A stretch of DNA of 64,000 nt from Metabacillus dongyingensis (GCF_019933155.2 NZ_CP082944.1:3598001-3662000); one strand, 5' to 3'. Counted from the first letter of the stretch, positions 22,754 through 33,068 are shown. Notes: generated from the letters alone by a model not told the origin. A program made the numbers and translations.

Positions 22754-23347
22754 TTATTGATTTACTTTAACCATAGCTGGTCTGATAATGCGGTCTTTTA
22801 ATTTGTAGCCTTTTTGGAATTCTTCAATGACAACATTGGATTCATATTGATCATCTTCTACCTGCATGACTGCCTGATGAAGATGCGGGTCAAACGGCTG
22901 GCCTTCTGCTTGAATGGCTTCAATTCCTTCATTTTGCAGAGCCTGCACCAGCTGGCGATAAACCATATCCATCCCCTGTAATAAGGATTGTGTTTTTTCG
23001 TCATCCGTATCTATTTTTAACGCTCTTTCAAAATTATCAAGAGCTGGCAGTATTTCGGTAATCAGATTTTGAGAACGATATTTTTGAGCAGCCTCAAGAT
23101 CAAGCCTTGCTCTTCTTCTGAAGTTATCTAGATCTGCCTGTACGCGGTACATGCGATTTTCAGTTTCACTAAGCTTTGCTTCAAGCTCTTCAATCTTAGC
23201 TTTGGCTGCAGATAACTCATCAGATTCCTGCGCTTGTTCAGCTTGTGTTTCAGAATCCATTGATTCGCCTTCTTGGTTTACCAATGTTTCTTCTTGTTCA
23301 GAAGCTGTTCCATTTTCTTTTAAGGTTTCTTTTGCGTCGTTAGTCAA
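22754..23347 (-). CDS. grpE: Nucleotide exchange factor GrpE
   Basis: Releases ADP from DnaK. The 197-residue protein has an acidic disordered N-terminus (about 1-45), a long dimeric coiled coil (about 45-100, [20 protein letters not shown]) and the C-terminal beta domain ([15 protein letters not shown]). It follows hrcA with an 84-nt gap that holds a hairpin. Confidence 0.98.
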   Translation of the reverse strand: MTNDAKETLKENGTASEQEETLVNQEGESMDSETQAEQAQESDELSAAKAKIEELEAKLSETENRMYRVQADLDNFRRRARLDLEAAQKYRSQNLITEILPALDNFERALKIDTDDEKTQSLLQGMDMVYRQLVQALQNEGIEAIQAEGQPFDPHLHQAVMQVEDDQYESNVVIEEFQKGYKLKDRIIRPAMVKVNQ

Positions 23348-23385
23348 TTTCTTTCACCTCCCTTAAAGTGCAAAGCCATGGAAAG

Positions 23386-23409
23386 GGAGCGGAAAGCAAT
23401 TTTCCGCTC
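23386..23409 (-). other. Hairpin between hrcA and grpE
   Basis: GAGCGGAAA/TTTCCGCTC stem with a very short loop and no long T-run, so it is not a typical terminator. In B. subtilis the operon mRNA is processed between hrcA and grpE next to such a structure; the same role is inferred here. Confidence 0.6.
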
Positions 23410-23431
23410 TCTTACAATATGGACAATGTTT

Positions 23432-24460
23432 TTATGAGTGATACAGATTAGTTAAGGCTTTGGACATATCTTTTGTGACTCTCTGGAGCAGACTGATAAC
23501 ACGGGAGTACTCCATTCTTGTCGGACCAAGAACCGCAATCCGCCCTATTTGTTTATTATCAACTGAATAGGTTGCAGTGATCAGACTGCAATTTTCCATG
23601 GCAATGTTCTGATTTTCTTTGCCAATCTTAATTGTAATCCCTGAATCATAGGCCTGCAGAATATTATATAATTCCTGCTCTTCTTCAATCATTGTCAAAA
23701 GCGTTCTGACACGTGAGATATCATTGAATTCCGGCTGGCTTAACATATTTGTTTTCCCGCCGAAATATATTTTTTCATTTGCGTTCATCGTAAATGTTCC
23801 GGATAGAACTTTCATGATGGAATCATAGTTTTGAATATGGTTCCTAAGCAAGTTTACAATTTCTTTGTATATTTTGTCATGCAATTCGACAATCGGAACA
23901 TTAAATAATCGCTCATTTAATATGTTAACCATTTTTTCAATATCCTGCGGATCAATTGTACCTGGAAAAGAAATAGTTCTATTTTCAACATGGCCCGTAT
24001 TTGTCACAATAATTGCAACAGCTGTATCTTCACTGATTGGAACGATCTGAATTCGTTTCAGCCGATTTTCGTTTACTTTAGGACCAAGAATAATGGACGT
24101 ATAATTCGTTAAATCCGAAAGAATCTGAGCGGACTTCTGCACTACTTTTTCAAGTTCAAATATACGTTCTGTAAAGACAGATTTAATTGTAACAACATCC
24201 ATATTCGTCAGTTTCTGCGGAGCAAGCAAGTGATCCACATAATAGCGGTATCCTTTCTCCGAAGGAACTCTGCCTGATGAACTGTGAGTCTTTTCAATGA
24301 AGCCCATTTCTTCAAGATCTGCCATTTCATTTCGGATTGTTGCAGAACTGAATGTGATCGATTCCTTCTTAGACAATGTTCTTGACCCTACCGGCTGAGC
24401 AGATTGAATAAAATCATCAACAATGACCTGAAGGATTAAAAGCTGACGATCTGTTAACAT
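23432..24460 (-). CDS. hrcA: Heat-inducible transcription repressor HrcA
   Basis: Represses class I heat-shock operons by binding CIRCE; GroEL keeps it active. The 342-residue protein has an N-terminal winged helix ([29 protein letters not shown]) and a C-terminal GAF-like dimer domain. The ATG is chosen for AGAGGTG 6 nt upstream; the frame continues upstream into CIRCE from a GTG. It is the first gene of the operon and thus autoregulated. Confidence 0.98.
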   Translation of the reverse strand: MLTDRQLLILQVIVDDFIQSAQPVGSRTLSKKESITFSSATIRNEMADLEEMGFIEKTHSSSGRVPSEKGYRYYVDHLLAPQKLTNMDVVTIKSVFTERIFELEKVVQKSAQILSDLTNYTSIILGPKVNENRLKRIQIVPISEDTAVAIIVTNTGHVENRTISFPGTIDPQDIEKMVNILNERLFNVPIVELHDKIYKEIVNLLRNHIQNYDSIMKVLSGTFTMNANEKIYFGGKTNMLSQPEFNDISRVRTLLTMIEEEQELYNILQAYDSGITIKIGKENQNIAMENCSLITATYSVDNKQIGRIAVLGPTRMEYSRVISLLQRVTKDMSKALTNLYHS

Positions 24461-24474
24461 TATCATCACCTCTG

Positions 24475-24501
24475 TTAGCACTCTGTATGCGCGAGTGCTA
24501 A
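24475..24501. promoter_or_regulatory. CIRCE operator
   Basis: Perfect TTAGCACTC-N9-GAGTGCTAA, 14 nt before hrcA. A TTGACA hexamer lies upstream on the minus strand at 24536-24541, but the -10 spacing is poor, so the exact promoter is uncertain. Confidence 0.98.
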
Positions 24502-24636
24502 ATCTATAATAAAAAGTATCAAATCAAACGATAATTGTCAATTATTTAGATTAAATTCCCCTATAGTTTATGTTTAATCAACTAAAGAAAGTCAAACAAA
24601 AAGACACACGCAAAAACGCCGTCTTTTCTATTTACC

Positions 24637-25788
24637 CTATTCAGAAGGTACAACACCTAAAAATGCCTGAAAAACTTCATTTCCAAGCAATTTCCCTTTA
24701 TGTGTAAGGGAAATTGAATCTTGATGATCATTTAATAGGCCTTTTTCTGTTTGTTCCTTGATCTGCAAACCAAACACTTTTGATAAAGGCATGCCAAACT
24801 TATCGTCAAATTTCTTTTTGCTCACTCCAGCAGATTTACGCAAGCCAAGAAAAAGTTCTTCCTCCATCTTTTCAGCTTCAGTTACTTGATGCTCATTCTG
24901 ATAAGGAAAACCTGTATCTTCAATCAGCTGCATATATTTTTTTAAAGGACCTGCATTTGCACGCCGGATATTGCCTGTGTAACTGTGCGCTCCCGCTCCG
25001 ATTCCGTAGTACTCATCATTATTCCAATAAGTAAGATTATGTCTGCTTTCATAACCGGGAAGCGCAAAATTGCTGATTTCATATTGATGGAAACCGTGCT
25101 GCTCCATAACTTCCATTAGATATTCATACATGATGGCTTCTTCTTCCTGAGGAGGAAGAGTCAGTCTTCCTTTAGACATTAAATTATAAAAGACCGTTTT
25201 GGGCTCAACAATAAGAGAATACGAAGAATAATGCTGGACATCCAGACCAAATCCGATCTTAAGCGAATCTTTGAAGTCGCTGATTGTCTGCCCCGGCAGC
25301 CCGTACATCAGGTCAATGCTTATATTGTCAAAGCCTGCTTTTTTTGCAAGCTCAATACTTTTCATAACATCAGCCGAACGGTGTGTGCGGCCAATTTTTT
25401 CAAGCAGCCCATCGTTAAATGTCTGCACGCCGAAGCTCAGGCGGTTTACTCCAAGGTCTCTCATCACTTTAAGCTTTTCATATGAAAGGTCGCCCGGATT
25501 AGCTTCTACTGCAAATTCATGTAAAGAAGGGAGTGGCTTAAATTCTTCATTTATAGCTTTCAGGAGCTTTTCCATTTGTTTTTCGTTTAAAGCAGTAGGC
25601 GTTCCTCCCCCAATAAAAATCGTTTCAAGGGATTCCGCCGGGTATTTTAAAAGAGTGTTTCTCATTTCCATTTGCATGCTGTCAAGGTACTCATCAACAG
25701 GCTGATTTTTCAAAAAGACCTTGTTAAAGTCGCAATAATGACAGATTTGTTCACAAAAAGGAATGTGAAGATATGCAGCTTTGACCAT
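24637..25788 (-). CDS. hemW: Radical-SAM heme chaperone HemW
   Basis: HemN-like radical-SAM protein now regarded as a heme chaperone rather than a coproporphyrinogen dehydrogenase. The cluster motif is HIPFCEQICHYCDF near residue 9 (CX3CX2C), with GGGTPT near 60 and a C-terminal HemN domain. It is 383 residues from the ATG spaced 6-8 nt after AGAAGGTGAG. Located between lepA and the hrcA operon as in B. subtilis. Confidence 0.95.
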   Translation of the reverse strand: MVKAAYLHIPFCEQICHYCDFNKVFLKNQPVDEYLDSMQMEMRNTLLKYPAESLETIFIGGGTPTALNEKQMEKLLKAINEEFKPLPSLHEFAVEANPGDLSYEKLKVMRDLGVNRLSFGVQTFNDGLLEKIGRTHRSADVMKSIELAKKAGFDNISIDLMYGLPGQTISDFKDSLKIGFGLDVQHYSSYSLIVEPKTVFYNLMSKGRLTLPPQEEEAIMYEYLMEVMEQHGFHQYEISNFALPGYESRHNLTYWNNDEYYGIGAGAHSYTGNIRRANAGPLKKYMQLIEDTGFPYQNEHQVTEAEKMEEELFLGLRKSAGVSKKKFDDKFGMPLSKVFGLQIKEQTEKGLLNDHQDSISLTHKGKLLGNEVFQAFLGVVPSE

Positions 25789-25805
25789 TTTTCTCACCTT
25801 CTAAT

Positions 25806-25846
25806 AAAGAAGCCGCAGTGCGTTGACTGCGGCAAATGTTTTTTCT
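25806..25846 (-). terminator. Terminator between lepA and hemW
   Basis: GCCGCAGTC/GACTGCGGC-type stem (outer arms GCCGCAGT and ACTGCGGC) followed by TTCTTTATT on the minus strand. Confidence 0.65.
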
Positions 25847-25887
25847 TACGTTATCATAGTTTAAGTTTGAATGTAAACGATCCTGAA

Positions 25888-27714
25888 TTAATTGTCATCC
25901 ATTTTCAGAACAGCCATGAAGGCTTCCTGAGGAACTTCTACAGAACCAACTGTTTTCATTCGTTTCTTTCCTTCTTTTTGTTTCTCAAGAAGTTTGCGTT
26001 TACGGGAAATATCTCCTCCGTAGCATTTGGCAAGAACGTTTTTGCGCATAGCTTTGATCGTAGATCGAGCAACAACTTTTTGGCCGATTGCAGCCTGAAT
26101 AGGAACCTCAAATTGCTGGCGGGGAATCAATTCTTTTAACTTCTCTACAATGATTTTACCGCGGTCATAGGCTGAATCTCTGTGAACAATAAATGACAAG
26201 GCATCAATTTTCTCATTGTTGAGCAGGATATCCATTTTCACAAGCTGGGATGTTTTATATCCAATCAGCTCATAATCAAATGATGCATACCCTTTTGTGT
26301 TTGATTTTAATTGGTCAAAGAAATCATATACAATTTCAGATAATGGAAGTTCATAAACGATGCTTACTCTGTTTTCATCCAAATATTGCATGTCGATAAA
26401 GTTGCCTCGTTTATTTTGGCAAAGCTCCATCACTGCACCTACATAATCGTTTGGTACCATAACCGTGGCTTTCACGTATGGCTCTTCAATCCGGTCAATC
26501 TTTTGCGGATCAGGAAGATTTGATGGATTATCAATGCGGACTTCGCTTCCATCTGTTAAAAAGACATTGTAAATAACACTTGGGGCCGTTGTAATTAAAT
26601 CGATTTTAAATTCACGTTCAATCCGTTCCTGGATAATTTCCATGTGCAGGAGACCAAGGAATCCGCAGCGGAAGCCAAAACCAAGAGCCTGAGATGTTTC
26701 CGGTTCATATTGAAGCGCAGAATCATTCAGCTCCAATCTTTCTAATGCCTCGCGAAGATCGTTGTATCTTGCAGTATCAATTGGATATAGACCGCAATAC
26801 ACCATTGGGTTTAATTTACGGTAGCCTGGAAGCGCCTCTGTTGCACCATTTTTCGCATCCGTAATCGTGTCCCCGACTCTTGTATCGCCGACATTTTTAA
26901 TGGCAGCTGTTAAAAATCCAACATCACCTACATTTAATTCATCAAGCAAAAGAGCTTTAGGTGTAAAAACACCCACCTCTGTTACTTCAAATTCCTTGCC
27001 GGTTGCCATCATCTTGATTTTCTGTCCGACTTTAACTGAGCCCTCTACCACTCGAATATATGCTACTACACCGCGGTATGCGTCATATAAGGAGTCGAAG
27101 ATAAGCGCTTTAAGCGGCGCATCAGGATCACCTTGAGGAGCAGGCACCTTTTCAACAACCTGTTCCAAAATTTCTTCAATTCCGATGCCAGCTTTAGCAG
27201 AAGCGAGAACAGCTTCTGAAGCATCAAGACCGATTACATCTTCAATTTCCTGGCGAACACGTTCAGGATCAGCACTTGGAAGGTCGATTTTGTTGATAAT
27301 TGGCAGTATTTCCAGATCATTATCAAGAGCCAAATAAACATTCGCAAGGGTTTGCGCCTCAATTCCCTGAGCAGCATCAACTACCAATACAGCCCCTTCA
27401 CATGCAGCCAGACTGCGGGAAACCTCGTATGTAAAATCGACATGTCCCGGTGTATCAATCAAATGGAAAATATATTCTTCTCCATCTTTTGCTTTATATC
27501 TTAATTGAACGGCATTTAATTTAATTGTTATTCCGCGTTCTCTCTCAAGATCCATTGAGTCAAGAAGCTGATTTTTCATTTCCCTTTGAGTCAACGCGGA
27601 CGTTTTTTCAAGGATCCGATCCGCAAGCGTTGATTTGCCGTGGTCAATATGGGCAATAATCGAGAAATTTCGTATTTTGGATTGTCTATTTAATTTATCT
27701 TCTTTATTCTTCAT
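25888..27714 (-). CDS. lepA: Elongation factor 4 (LepA)
   Basis: Ribosome-binding translational GTPase, related to EF-G. G1 is [14 protein letters not shown] near residue 21, then DTPGHVDF near 89 and [10 protein letters not shown] near 143; the LepA-specific C-terminal domain ends [20 protein letters not shown]. 608 residues, complete. Confidence 0.99.
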   Translation of the reverse strand: MKNKEDKLNRQSKIRNFSIIAHIDHGKSTLADRILEKTSALTQREMKNQLLDSMDLERERGITIKLNAVQLRYKAKDGEEYIFHLIDTPGHVDFTYEVSRSLAACEGAVLVVDAAQGIEAQTLANVYLALDNDLEILPIINKIDLPSADPERVRQEIEDVIGLDASEAVLASAKAGIGIEEILEQVVEKVPAPQGDPDAPLKALIFDSLYDAYRGVVAYIRVVEGSVKVGQKIKMMATGKEFEVTEVGVFTPKALLLDELNVGDVGFLTAAIKNVGDTRVGDTITDAKNGATEALPGYRKLNPMVYCGLYPIDTARYNDLREALERLELNDSALQYEPETSQALGFGFRCGFLGLLHMEIIQERIEREFKIDLITTAPSVIYNVFLTDGSEVRIDNPSNLPDPQKIDRIEEPYVKATVMVPNDYVGAVMELCQNKRGNFIDMQYLDENRVSIVYELPLSEIVYDFFDQLKSNTKGYASFDYELIGYKTSQLVKMDILLNNEKIDALSFIVHRDSAYDRGKIIVEKLKELIPRQQFEVPIQAAIGQKVVARSTIKAMRKNVLAKCYGGDISRKRKLLEKQKEGKKRMKTVGSVEVPQEAFMAVLKMDDN

Positions 27715-27790
27715 AATCGTTCTATCACTCCTACTAAACTGGCCAATGCACTAAATTTAATTATATCAATAGGGGAAGTAACATTCAACA

Positions 27791-28140
27791 GGGAAAAGCG
27801 GAACGGCCCGTTTAGCTCCGACAGACAGATAAGGATCCGACAGAAAAGGCGCTTTTTGCCTTTACTGGCGGAGCCGTTCTGGCCGAGGAGTTGGGCGGTG
27901 GAGCTCGACAATGGGAAAAGCGGAACCGCCCGTTTAGCTCAGGCATGACAGATAAGGATCCGACAGAAAAGGCGCTTTTTGCCTTTACTGGCGGAGCCGT
28001 TCTGGCCGAGCGAGTTGGGCGGTGGAGCTGGACAATGAGAAAAACGGAACCGACTGTTCAGACTCGGGCAGACAGATAAGAATTCACCCGAAAAATCCTG
28101 GTTTGACTATCCTGAGGAAATTTGTTCTGGCATGAGGGGC
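27791..28140 (+). repeat. Tandem array of about 122-bp dispersed repeats
   Basis: Units begin at about 27791, 27913 and 28037 (periods 122 and 124). The first two are nearly identical, with landmarks AAAAGCGGAAC, CCCGTTTAGCTC, GATAAGGATCCGACAGAAAA, a small stem AAGGC/GCCTT, GCCGTTCTGGCCGAG and GGGCGGTGGAGCT-GACAATG; the third is degenerate. Arms GAACGGC and GCCGTTC can pair within a unit. No gene or ribosome site lies here; apart from a terminator at its left end the 516-nt gap between yqxA and lepA holds only this array. Confidence 0.9.
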
Positions 28141-28179
28141 CAGGAGTTATTTAACCGAAGCAGGTTTATCCGCTAAACA

Positions 28180-28214
28180 AATATGGGAAGCCCTAAAACG
28201 GACTTCCCTTAAGT
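28180..28214 (-). terminator. Terminator after yqxA
   Basis: GGGAAG...CTTCCC with a partly paired centre (AAGTCCGTTTTAGGGCTT) in the minus direction, 20 nt after the yqxA stop. Confidence 0.6.
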
Positions 28215-28230
28215 ATATTCAATGGATCCA

Positions 28231-28575
28231 TTATTGAAACAGGCTTTCAACCAAACCCGCTAAAAATGTGATAAAGCCAGTTATGACTGCATTTGCAAGA
28301 GCAGCAAATTTTTTGCCCAGCTGGGAAAAGAAATTGAATGCTTCCATTTCTTCAAGTTTTTCCTGTTTTTCTTCGAGATTATGGCTGACGCCTAATACGG
28401 AAGCTTCCAATTCTCCTGATGAATCATTTTTCACTTCAAAAGCGCTGCTCAAATTCGGGTCTTCATACCCCTTCATTTTTACAAGACCTTGATTGGCCTG
28501 CTGCATTCCAAACAGAACACCAAGCAGCAATATTGAGCTTAGGACAAAGCACTTTAGCATGAATTTCATCATCAT
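28231..28575 (-). CDS. yqxA: YqxA family membrane protein
   Basis: A 115-residue protein with a membrane segment at about 5-22 (CFVLSSILLLGVLFGMQQANQG), a charged middle (NLEEKQEKLEEMEAF) and a hydrophobic C-terminal helix. Placed right after spoIIP, as yqxA is in B. subtilis; function unknown. Three ATG codons in a row sit at the start, after GAGGGAAGT, so the first residue is ambiguous by one or two codons. Confidence 0.82.
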   Translation of the reverse strand: MMMKFMLKCFVLSSILLLGVLFGMQQANQGLVKMKGYEDPNLSSAFEVKNDSSGELEASVLGVSHNLEEKQEKLEEMEAFNFFSQLGKKFAALANAVITGFITFLAGLVESLFQ

Positions 28576-28597
28576 ACTTCCCTCTAATCTATTTACC

Positions 28598-29797
28598 TTA
28601 TTTTTTTTCAGCAGCTGAATCTGCATTCGCTTTTTCAGCCTGCCAGTAATATTCGCTGAAAATATCCGCTACTGCGTCTGCTGTTCGATTCAATTCATCA
28701 AGGTTATTATCAATTCCGCCGAATTCAATTAACATGGCGTTTTGAGTCAGGTCCTGATTATACAGGCTGTTTGATCCTGGTGAATCCTTAAGAAAAACTC
28801 CTCTGCTGAGTCCTGGGTATTTCGCTTCTATTCTATTATGAAGCTCTGATGCCAGCTGTTTGTTTTTGTCATGCAGCGGATTCTTTCCTCCGATGACAAA
28901 TGCCACCTTGGCATATTTTTTCCCGTTAATATCAGCTGTTGTAACTTTATACCGCTGAGAATCACGGTGGATATCGATTACATACTCCAGCTCTTTATTC
29001 CCTGCCATCGCCGTTTCGACCGTCGGCCTGGACATAGAGTAGGCTTTTGTAAAAGACCAGCCTTTTTCATTCAGCTTCTTCATGAAATTGGTTTTATCAA
29101 CGTTTGTTCCTATTCCCTGATCTTCAAGCGATTTTCCGAGCCTGTCTCCAACGAGAGTTACATTTGCTTCAGAATGATAAGCACTGTTTGCATTTTTCAC
29201 ATCTTTTAACATAGGCAAATAGGATTCTGTTGTATGTGTATGGTAAATATAAACAACTTTGCGTTCGCCTGTTGTCGCTATTGGCGGTGTTTTGGACTGA
29301 TCGGGCTGATCGTCTGCCCCTTTTAAGTCAGCGATTGATGCTTCCCGCTCCTCTAACAGCACCTCTGTCGGCGGCGGTGATTCAATAGGCATCGTTGTAT
29401 AATCCGTACCTTCTCCTGCAACTACGATTTCGCTGTCAAACAGGGTGAATCCGGGGAGTTCCCTTCCAAGGAGACTCCGCGGATCCTCTGGATTAATGCT
29501 TGTAGCCGCTTTAAAAAATAACGAAGAAAAACTTGGAGGTTTAGCCTCTTTAGGCAAATCCTGAACAAAATAGCGATTTTCAAAACCAAGCAGATGAATA
29601 AAAGAATCACCTGTAATATTATTTGTTAATTCATTAATTGATTTAGATGTGATCCTATATTCAGGTTTTAGGGAAGTAAGCGCGCCTGAAAGCAAAAATA
29701 CGAGCATAAACCCGATAAAGCTGAGTGCAAATCCTTTTTTCAAGCTTGTCCCATTCAGAGTCACTATTATTCCGCGATTATTCCGAGAATGCTTCAT
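28598..29797 (-). CDS. spoIIP: Stage II sporulation protein P
   Basis: Membrane-anchored amidase/endopeptidase that, with SpoIID and SpoIIM, degrades septal peptidoglycan so the mother cell can engulf the forespore. 399 residues: membrane anchor near 20-42, spacer to about 175, SpoIIP amidase domain with the zinc histidine stretch YIYHTHTTESYLP and later DIHRDSQ and EFGGIDN. It follows gpr by 66 nt with an AGGAGG site. Confidence 0.97.
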   Translation of the reverse strand: MKHSRNNRGIIVTLNGTSLKKGFALSFIGFMLVFLLSGALTSLKPEYRITSKSINELTNNITGDSFIHLLGFENRYFVQDLPKEAKPPSFSSLFFKAATSINPEDPRSLLGRELPGFTLFDSEIVVAGEGTDYTTMPIESPPPTEVLLEEREASIADLKGADDQPDQSKTPPIATTGERKVVYIYHTHTTESYLPMLKDVKNANSAYHSEANVTLVGDRLGKSLEDQGIGTNVDKTNFMKKLNEKGWSFTKAYSMSRPTVETAMAGNKELEYVIDIHRDSQRYKVTTADINGKKYAKVAFVIGGKNPLHDKNKQLASELHNRIEAKYPGLSRGVFLKDSPGSNSLYNQDLTQNAMLIEFGGIDNNLDELNRTADAVADIFSEYYWQAEKANADSAAEKK

Positions 29798-29863
29798 CTT
29801 CTTTCCTCCTTCAAAGCTTGCCTGCTTAACTATATGCAGGAGCCGGAGAAAGTAGACTATATT

Positions 29864-30982
29864 TTAATGGGTATATGACCTCGCGTTGCTGCTGTCCACC
29901 TGCTGATGAAGTGCCTCATTCAGTCCATTTGCAACTACAGTTGCCATGTCTTCAATAAATGTATCCACTTCTTTTGGAGTCACCATTAAATTATGTCCAA
30001 GCGGAGATAGAACTTCATGAATCAGTCTTCTTTTTTCTTCATCTTCAAGAGTTCCAATAATCCCAAGGAACTGCTGTCTATGTTCATCAGAAGGAAGATC
30101 TTCATCAGAAAGCACCCTCTTTTCTCCAAATGACATCCCGGCGGGAGTGAGCGACTTAGAAGGGCGGTCTCCTTCCTTCATCTCTCTTCCGAAGTGCTTT
30201 AAGATAAAGTCAATCGTATCACTTGTGATTGATACCGCATCTACAACCGTCGGAATACCAAGCGCAATAACAGGTATGCCCAAAGTGTCCATGCTCAACT
30301 CTTTCCGTTTGTTTCCAACGCCAGATCCGGGATGAATGCCGGTGTCTGAAATTTGAATAGTTGTATTTACACGCTCTATCGATCTTGCAGCCAGCGCATC
30401 AATGGCAATGACAAAATCCGGTTTGCTTTTTTCAATAATGCCGGTAATAATATCACTTGTTTCAATCCCGGTAATTCCCATTACTCCAGGTGAAATAGCG
30501 CTTACCGGCCTGAAGCCTTCCTGCACATTTTCAGGCTGAAGCTGAAATAAATGACGTGTAACAAGAAGGTTTTCGACAACACGGGGACCAAGCGAATCTG
30601 GTGTTACATTCCAGTTGCCGAGTCCCACAACTAAACAGCTTGCATCCTTTGGAATCTTCAGACCATCCATAAAACTGCTGAATTCTTTTGCAAATATGTC
30701 GACAACCTGATTTTGCAATGCTGTATCTTTTTGGCGAATCCCCTGCACTTCAAGTGTCAAGTAATTTCCCGGCTTCTTTCCCGTAAGCTCTGCACCCTTT
30801 TCTGTAATTTGAAGAGATGTTATTTTAACTCCATTATCGTCCCGCTCTTTGACAATAACGCCTTCAATCTCGGGTGATTTCTTTTCGGGCTCAGATGTTT
30901 TAGATTCAGATGCCATATCACGTGCTTCAATGGCCAAATCTGTTCTGACTGAATACATACTCAAATCTAAAGGTTCTTTCAC
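29864..30982 (-). CDS. gpr: Germination protease Gpr
   Basis: Spore protease that degrades small acid-soluble proteins at germination; made as a zymogen (P46) and self-cleaved. 372 residues; propeptide with the [11 protein letters not shown] region, then [19 protein letters not shown] near 118 and the [14 protein letters not shown] region near 240. I chose GTG, 9 nt from AGGAGG; an ATG two codons upstream is too close to the site. Divergent from rpsT. Confidence 0.96.
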   Translation of the reverse strand: MKEPLDLSMYSVRTDLAIEARDMASESKTSEPEKKSPEIEGVIVKERDDNGVKITSLQITEKGAELTGKKPGNYLTLEVQGIRQKDTALQNQVVDIFAKEFSSFMDGLKIPKDASCLVVGLGNWNVTPDSLGPRVVENLLVTRHLFQLQPENVQEGFRPVSAISPGVMGITGIETSDIITGIIEKSKPDFVIAIDALAARSIERVNTTIQISDTGIHPGSGVGNKRKELSMDTLGIPVIALGIPTVVDAVSITSDTIDFILKHFGREMKEGDRPSKSLTPAGMSFGEKRVLSDEDLPSDEHRQQFLGIIGTLEDEEKRRLIHEVLSPLGHNLMVTPKEVDTFIEDMATVVANGLNEALHQQVDSSNARSYTH

Positions 30983-31153
30983 TATCATAACCTCCTGGCT
31001 GCATAGTCTTTCTTATTCTGTATTTTTGCCTTAATTTGCAGGTTTCATTCTTGACAGATATAAGCCGTGATAATTTCCTTTACAATTATATTGCAATCTA
31101 TATGTCCGTTTGATAAAATATCACTTGTTCTTATTATTGATGAAAATGTCGAG

Positions 31154-31159
31154 TATAAT
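31154..31159 (+). promoter_or_regulatory. -10 element of rpsT
   Basis: TATAAT 32 nt before the rpsT start; the region 17 nt upstream (TTATTA) is a weak -35. Confidence 0.45.
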
Positions 31160-31191
31160 AGATCTCGAATGCTTTTTAGGAGGTGAAACGA

Positions 31192-31458
31192 ATGCCAAAC
31201 ATCAAATCTGCAATCAAACGCACAAAAACTAACGCTGAGCGCAATGCACACAATGTTACAATCAAATCTGCAATGCGTACTGCTATTAAAAGAGTAGAAG
31301 CTCTAGTTGTTAACAATGATGCTGACAATGCAAAAGCTGCACTAGCTGTAGCTTCTAAAAGAATTGACAAAGCTGCTCAAAGTGGTCTAATCCACAAAAA
31401 CGCTGCTGCTCGTTACAAATCTCGTTTAACGAAATCTGTAAACGGTCTTTCAGCATAA
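31192..31458 (+). CDS. rpsT: Small ribosomal subunit protein bS20
   Basis: Primary 16S-binding protein, 88 residues: [20 protein letters not shown] at the start, ending with [12 protein letters not shown]. Start is the ATG after AGGAGGTGAAACGA. It is a single-gene unit on the plus strand between gpr and holA with its own terminator, the normal layout in Bacillus. Confidence 0.98.
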   Translation: MPNIKSAIKRTKTNAERNAHNVTIKSAMRTAIKRVEALVVNNDADNAKAALAVASKRIDKAAQSGLIHKNAAARYKSRLTKSVNGLSA

Positions 31459-31461
31459 TAA

Positions 31462-31497
31462 AAAAATCCTCTTCCCGAGAAGAGGATTTTTTTTATG
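31462..31497. terminator. Terminator shared by rpsT and holA
   Basis: AAATCCTCTTC/GAAGAGGATTT stem with A- and T-runs on both sides, between convergent genes. Confidence 0.88.
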
Positions 31498-31501
31498 GAC
31501 T

Positions 31502-32518
31502 TTATTTGAATAAGCGGAGTAAAAATAATTCAACAGCAAGTCTTTTGTCCATTTTTCCGGTTTTCATTTCATAGTCTGCCTCACCAAGCTGTTTCATGAT
31601 CGATGTCAGTTCTGAGGTTTGAAAAAGCTGCGCCTGCTGCATGGCTAGTTTCACACGGAATGGGTGCACCTTGAGGTTTCCCGCAATTTGCTGCTGTCCA
31701 TATCCCAGAACAGACAGTTCTTTCACTTGAAGAATCAGTCTGAATTGATTAATCAGCAAAGATAATATTTTTATCGGTTCCTCGTTTGCTTTCAGCAAAT
31801 CATAAAAAATCTGCATGGCACGAGTTCTGTCTTTGCGGATAACCTTCTCAATCAATTCAAAAATATTCTGCTCAAGTGTTCTTGAAACAAGTGCAGAAAC
31901 AATGTCCTCCCTTATTATTCCGCCTTCACCCGTATATGTACTCAACTTTTTCATTTCTTGTGAGATGGCCATTAAGTTTCCGGCTGTCAGCATATAAAGC
32001 TGATCTCTTGCTGAATTTTCAAGTGCAATGGCATTTGCATCTGCCAGTTCATTCATCCATTTCTTTGTTTCATGCTCAGAAAATCCATTCATCTCTACAG
32101 CTTCTGTCATTTTTTTGACAGCTTTTGTAATTTTTTTTCGTTCATCAAGCTTTTCAAATGGGGCCACAATAACCAAAATGGTATATGGAGCAGGACTTTT
32201 TAAATATTCCTCTAATTTATCAATGCGGTGTTCTATTTTTTCTTTCTTCTTTTCACTCGTTAAAAATTGAGGATTCTTAAGAATAACCACTCTTTTTTCA
32301 CCTAGAAAAGGAAGTGTTTCTGCATCCTCAATGGCGGACTCCAATGGGACCTCTGACAGGTCATACTGCGCAAGATTAAAATCAATCTCTGAAGGATCCA
32401 GTGCAGCTTCAATAATAAGCTGAACGGTTTCCTGAATAAGGTAAGATTCCTTTCCAAGAAGCAGGTATGCCGGCTTCAGCTGTTTATTTTTTATATCTTT
32501 CCAGACATTTGATATCAT
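31502..32518 (-). CDS. holA: DNA polymerase III subunit delta
   Basis: Clamp-loader subunit (YqeN) that opens the beta clamp. The 338-residue protein has the AAA+-like N-terminal domain without Walker residues (KPAYLLLGKESYLIQETVQLI) and the helical C-terminal collar (LLKANEEPIKILSLLINQFR). Start ATG after GGGTGAT. Convergent with rpsT. Confidence 0.96.
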   Translation of the reverse strand: MISNVWKDIKNKQLKPAYLLLGKESYLIQETVQLIIEAALDPSEIDFNLAQYDLSEVPLESAIEDAETLPFLGEKRVVILKNPQFLTSEKKKEKIEHRIDKLEEYLKSPAPYTILVIVAPFEKLDERKKITKAVKKMTEAVEMNGFSEHETKKWMNELADANAIALENSARDQLYMLTAGNLMAISQEMKKLSTYTGEGGIIREDIVSALVSRTLEQNIFELIEKVIRKDRTRAMQIFYDLLKANEEPIKILSLLINQFRLILQVKELSVLGYGQQQIAGNLKVHPFRVKLAMQQAQLFQTSELTSIMKQLGEADYEMKTGKMDKRLAVELFLLRLFK

Positions 32519-32818
32519 TTTATCACCCAGTTTCAATCATTCTTTTCTAATCGTATCGGTACCCTGCCTGTTTAGCAAGTGCGGATTATATAAATGGGCA
32601 AAATGAATAGGGAACAGGCTCAGCCGGTTCCCATATATATAAACGCCACCGCATATGCCCCAGGATACATGTGCAGGTAAGCGATCAATATGTTGTATAT
32701 ATTTTTCTCACTCTGATCGGTTAATATATGTGTAAAGTGTTGTCAAAACCTGATTGGAAAATGATAGATTTTTTAAATGATTTGGCTTATACTATAAGGC
32801 ATATAGGAGGGGTAAATT
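32519..32818. other. Gap between holA and yqzM
   Basis: A 300-nt divergent gap that should hold both promoters. I see an AGGAGGGG ribosome site before yqzM and a TATACT hexamer about 25 nt upstream of it, but no -35 box worth reporting and no small gene. Confidence 0.4.
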
Positions 32819-32953
32819 GTGAATGAATTTGAAAAGAATGTTCAAAGCAAACGCAACGATGCAGTAGACTCAGGAGTAGGATTTGTCGTTTCTTTTGGCT
32901 TTTTTGCCACTATTTTCGTATTAGCGACAGTTATTAAGTTAATCGGTTCATGA
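32819..32953 (+). CDS. yqzM: Small membrane protein YqzM
   Basis: A 44-residue protein starting from GTG, (M)NEFEKNVQSKRNDAVDSG, followed by a single hydrophobic helix (GFVVSFGFFATIFVLATVIK). AGGAGGGG precedes the start. Length, sequence and position between holA and comEC match yqzM of B. subtilis; function unknown. Confidence 0.9.
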   Translation: MNEFEKNVQSKRNDAVDSGVGFVVSFGFFATIFVLATVIKLIGS

Positions 32954-32963
32954 CAACCCTTAC

Positions 32964-32992
32964 ATAGAGACTGCAGAGCAGTCTCTTTTTCA
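32964..32992 (+). terminator. Terminator after yqzM
   Basis: AGAGACTGC, loop AGA, GCAGTCTCT, then TTTTTC. Confidence 0.88.
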
Positions 32993-33060
32993 TTGTCTAG
33001 CTCTAGCACCTGACTTCTCTTTCAGAACGGATCTGCCTCACATAGCTGCCGTTTTTTTAT
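32993..33060 (-). repeat. Remnant of the dispersed repeat
   Basis: ATTGTCTAGCTCTAGCACCT reads, on the minus strand, as the GGAGCTAGACAAT end shared by the other copies. The remainder has diverged. Confidence 0.45.
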
Positions 33061-33068
33061 TGCAAAAA

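Noticed and set aside
25672..26139. A 155-codon plus-strand frame
   Set aside because: It is antisense to hemW and lepA, crosses their shared terminator and shows no protein features.
27891..28079. A 62-codon plus-strand reading frame
   Set aside because: It lies wholly in the tandem repeat and contains the same peptide twice; no ribosome site.
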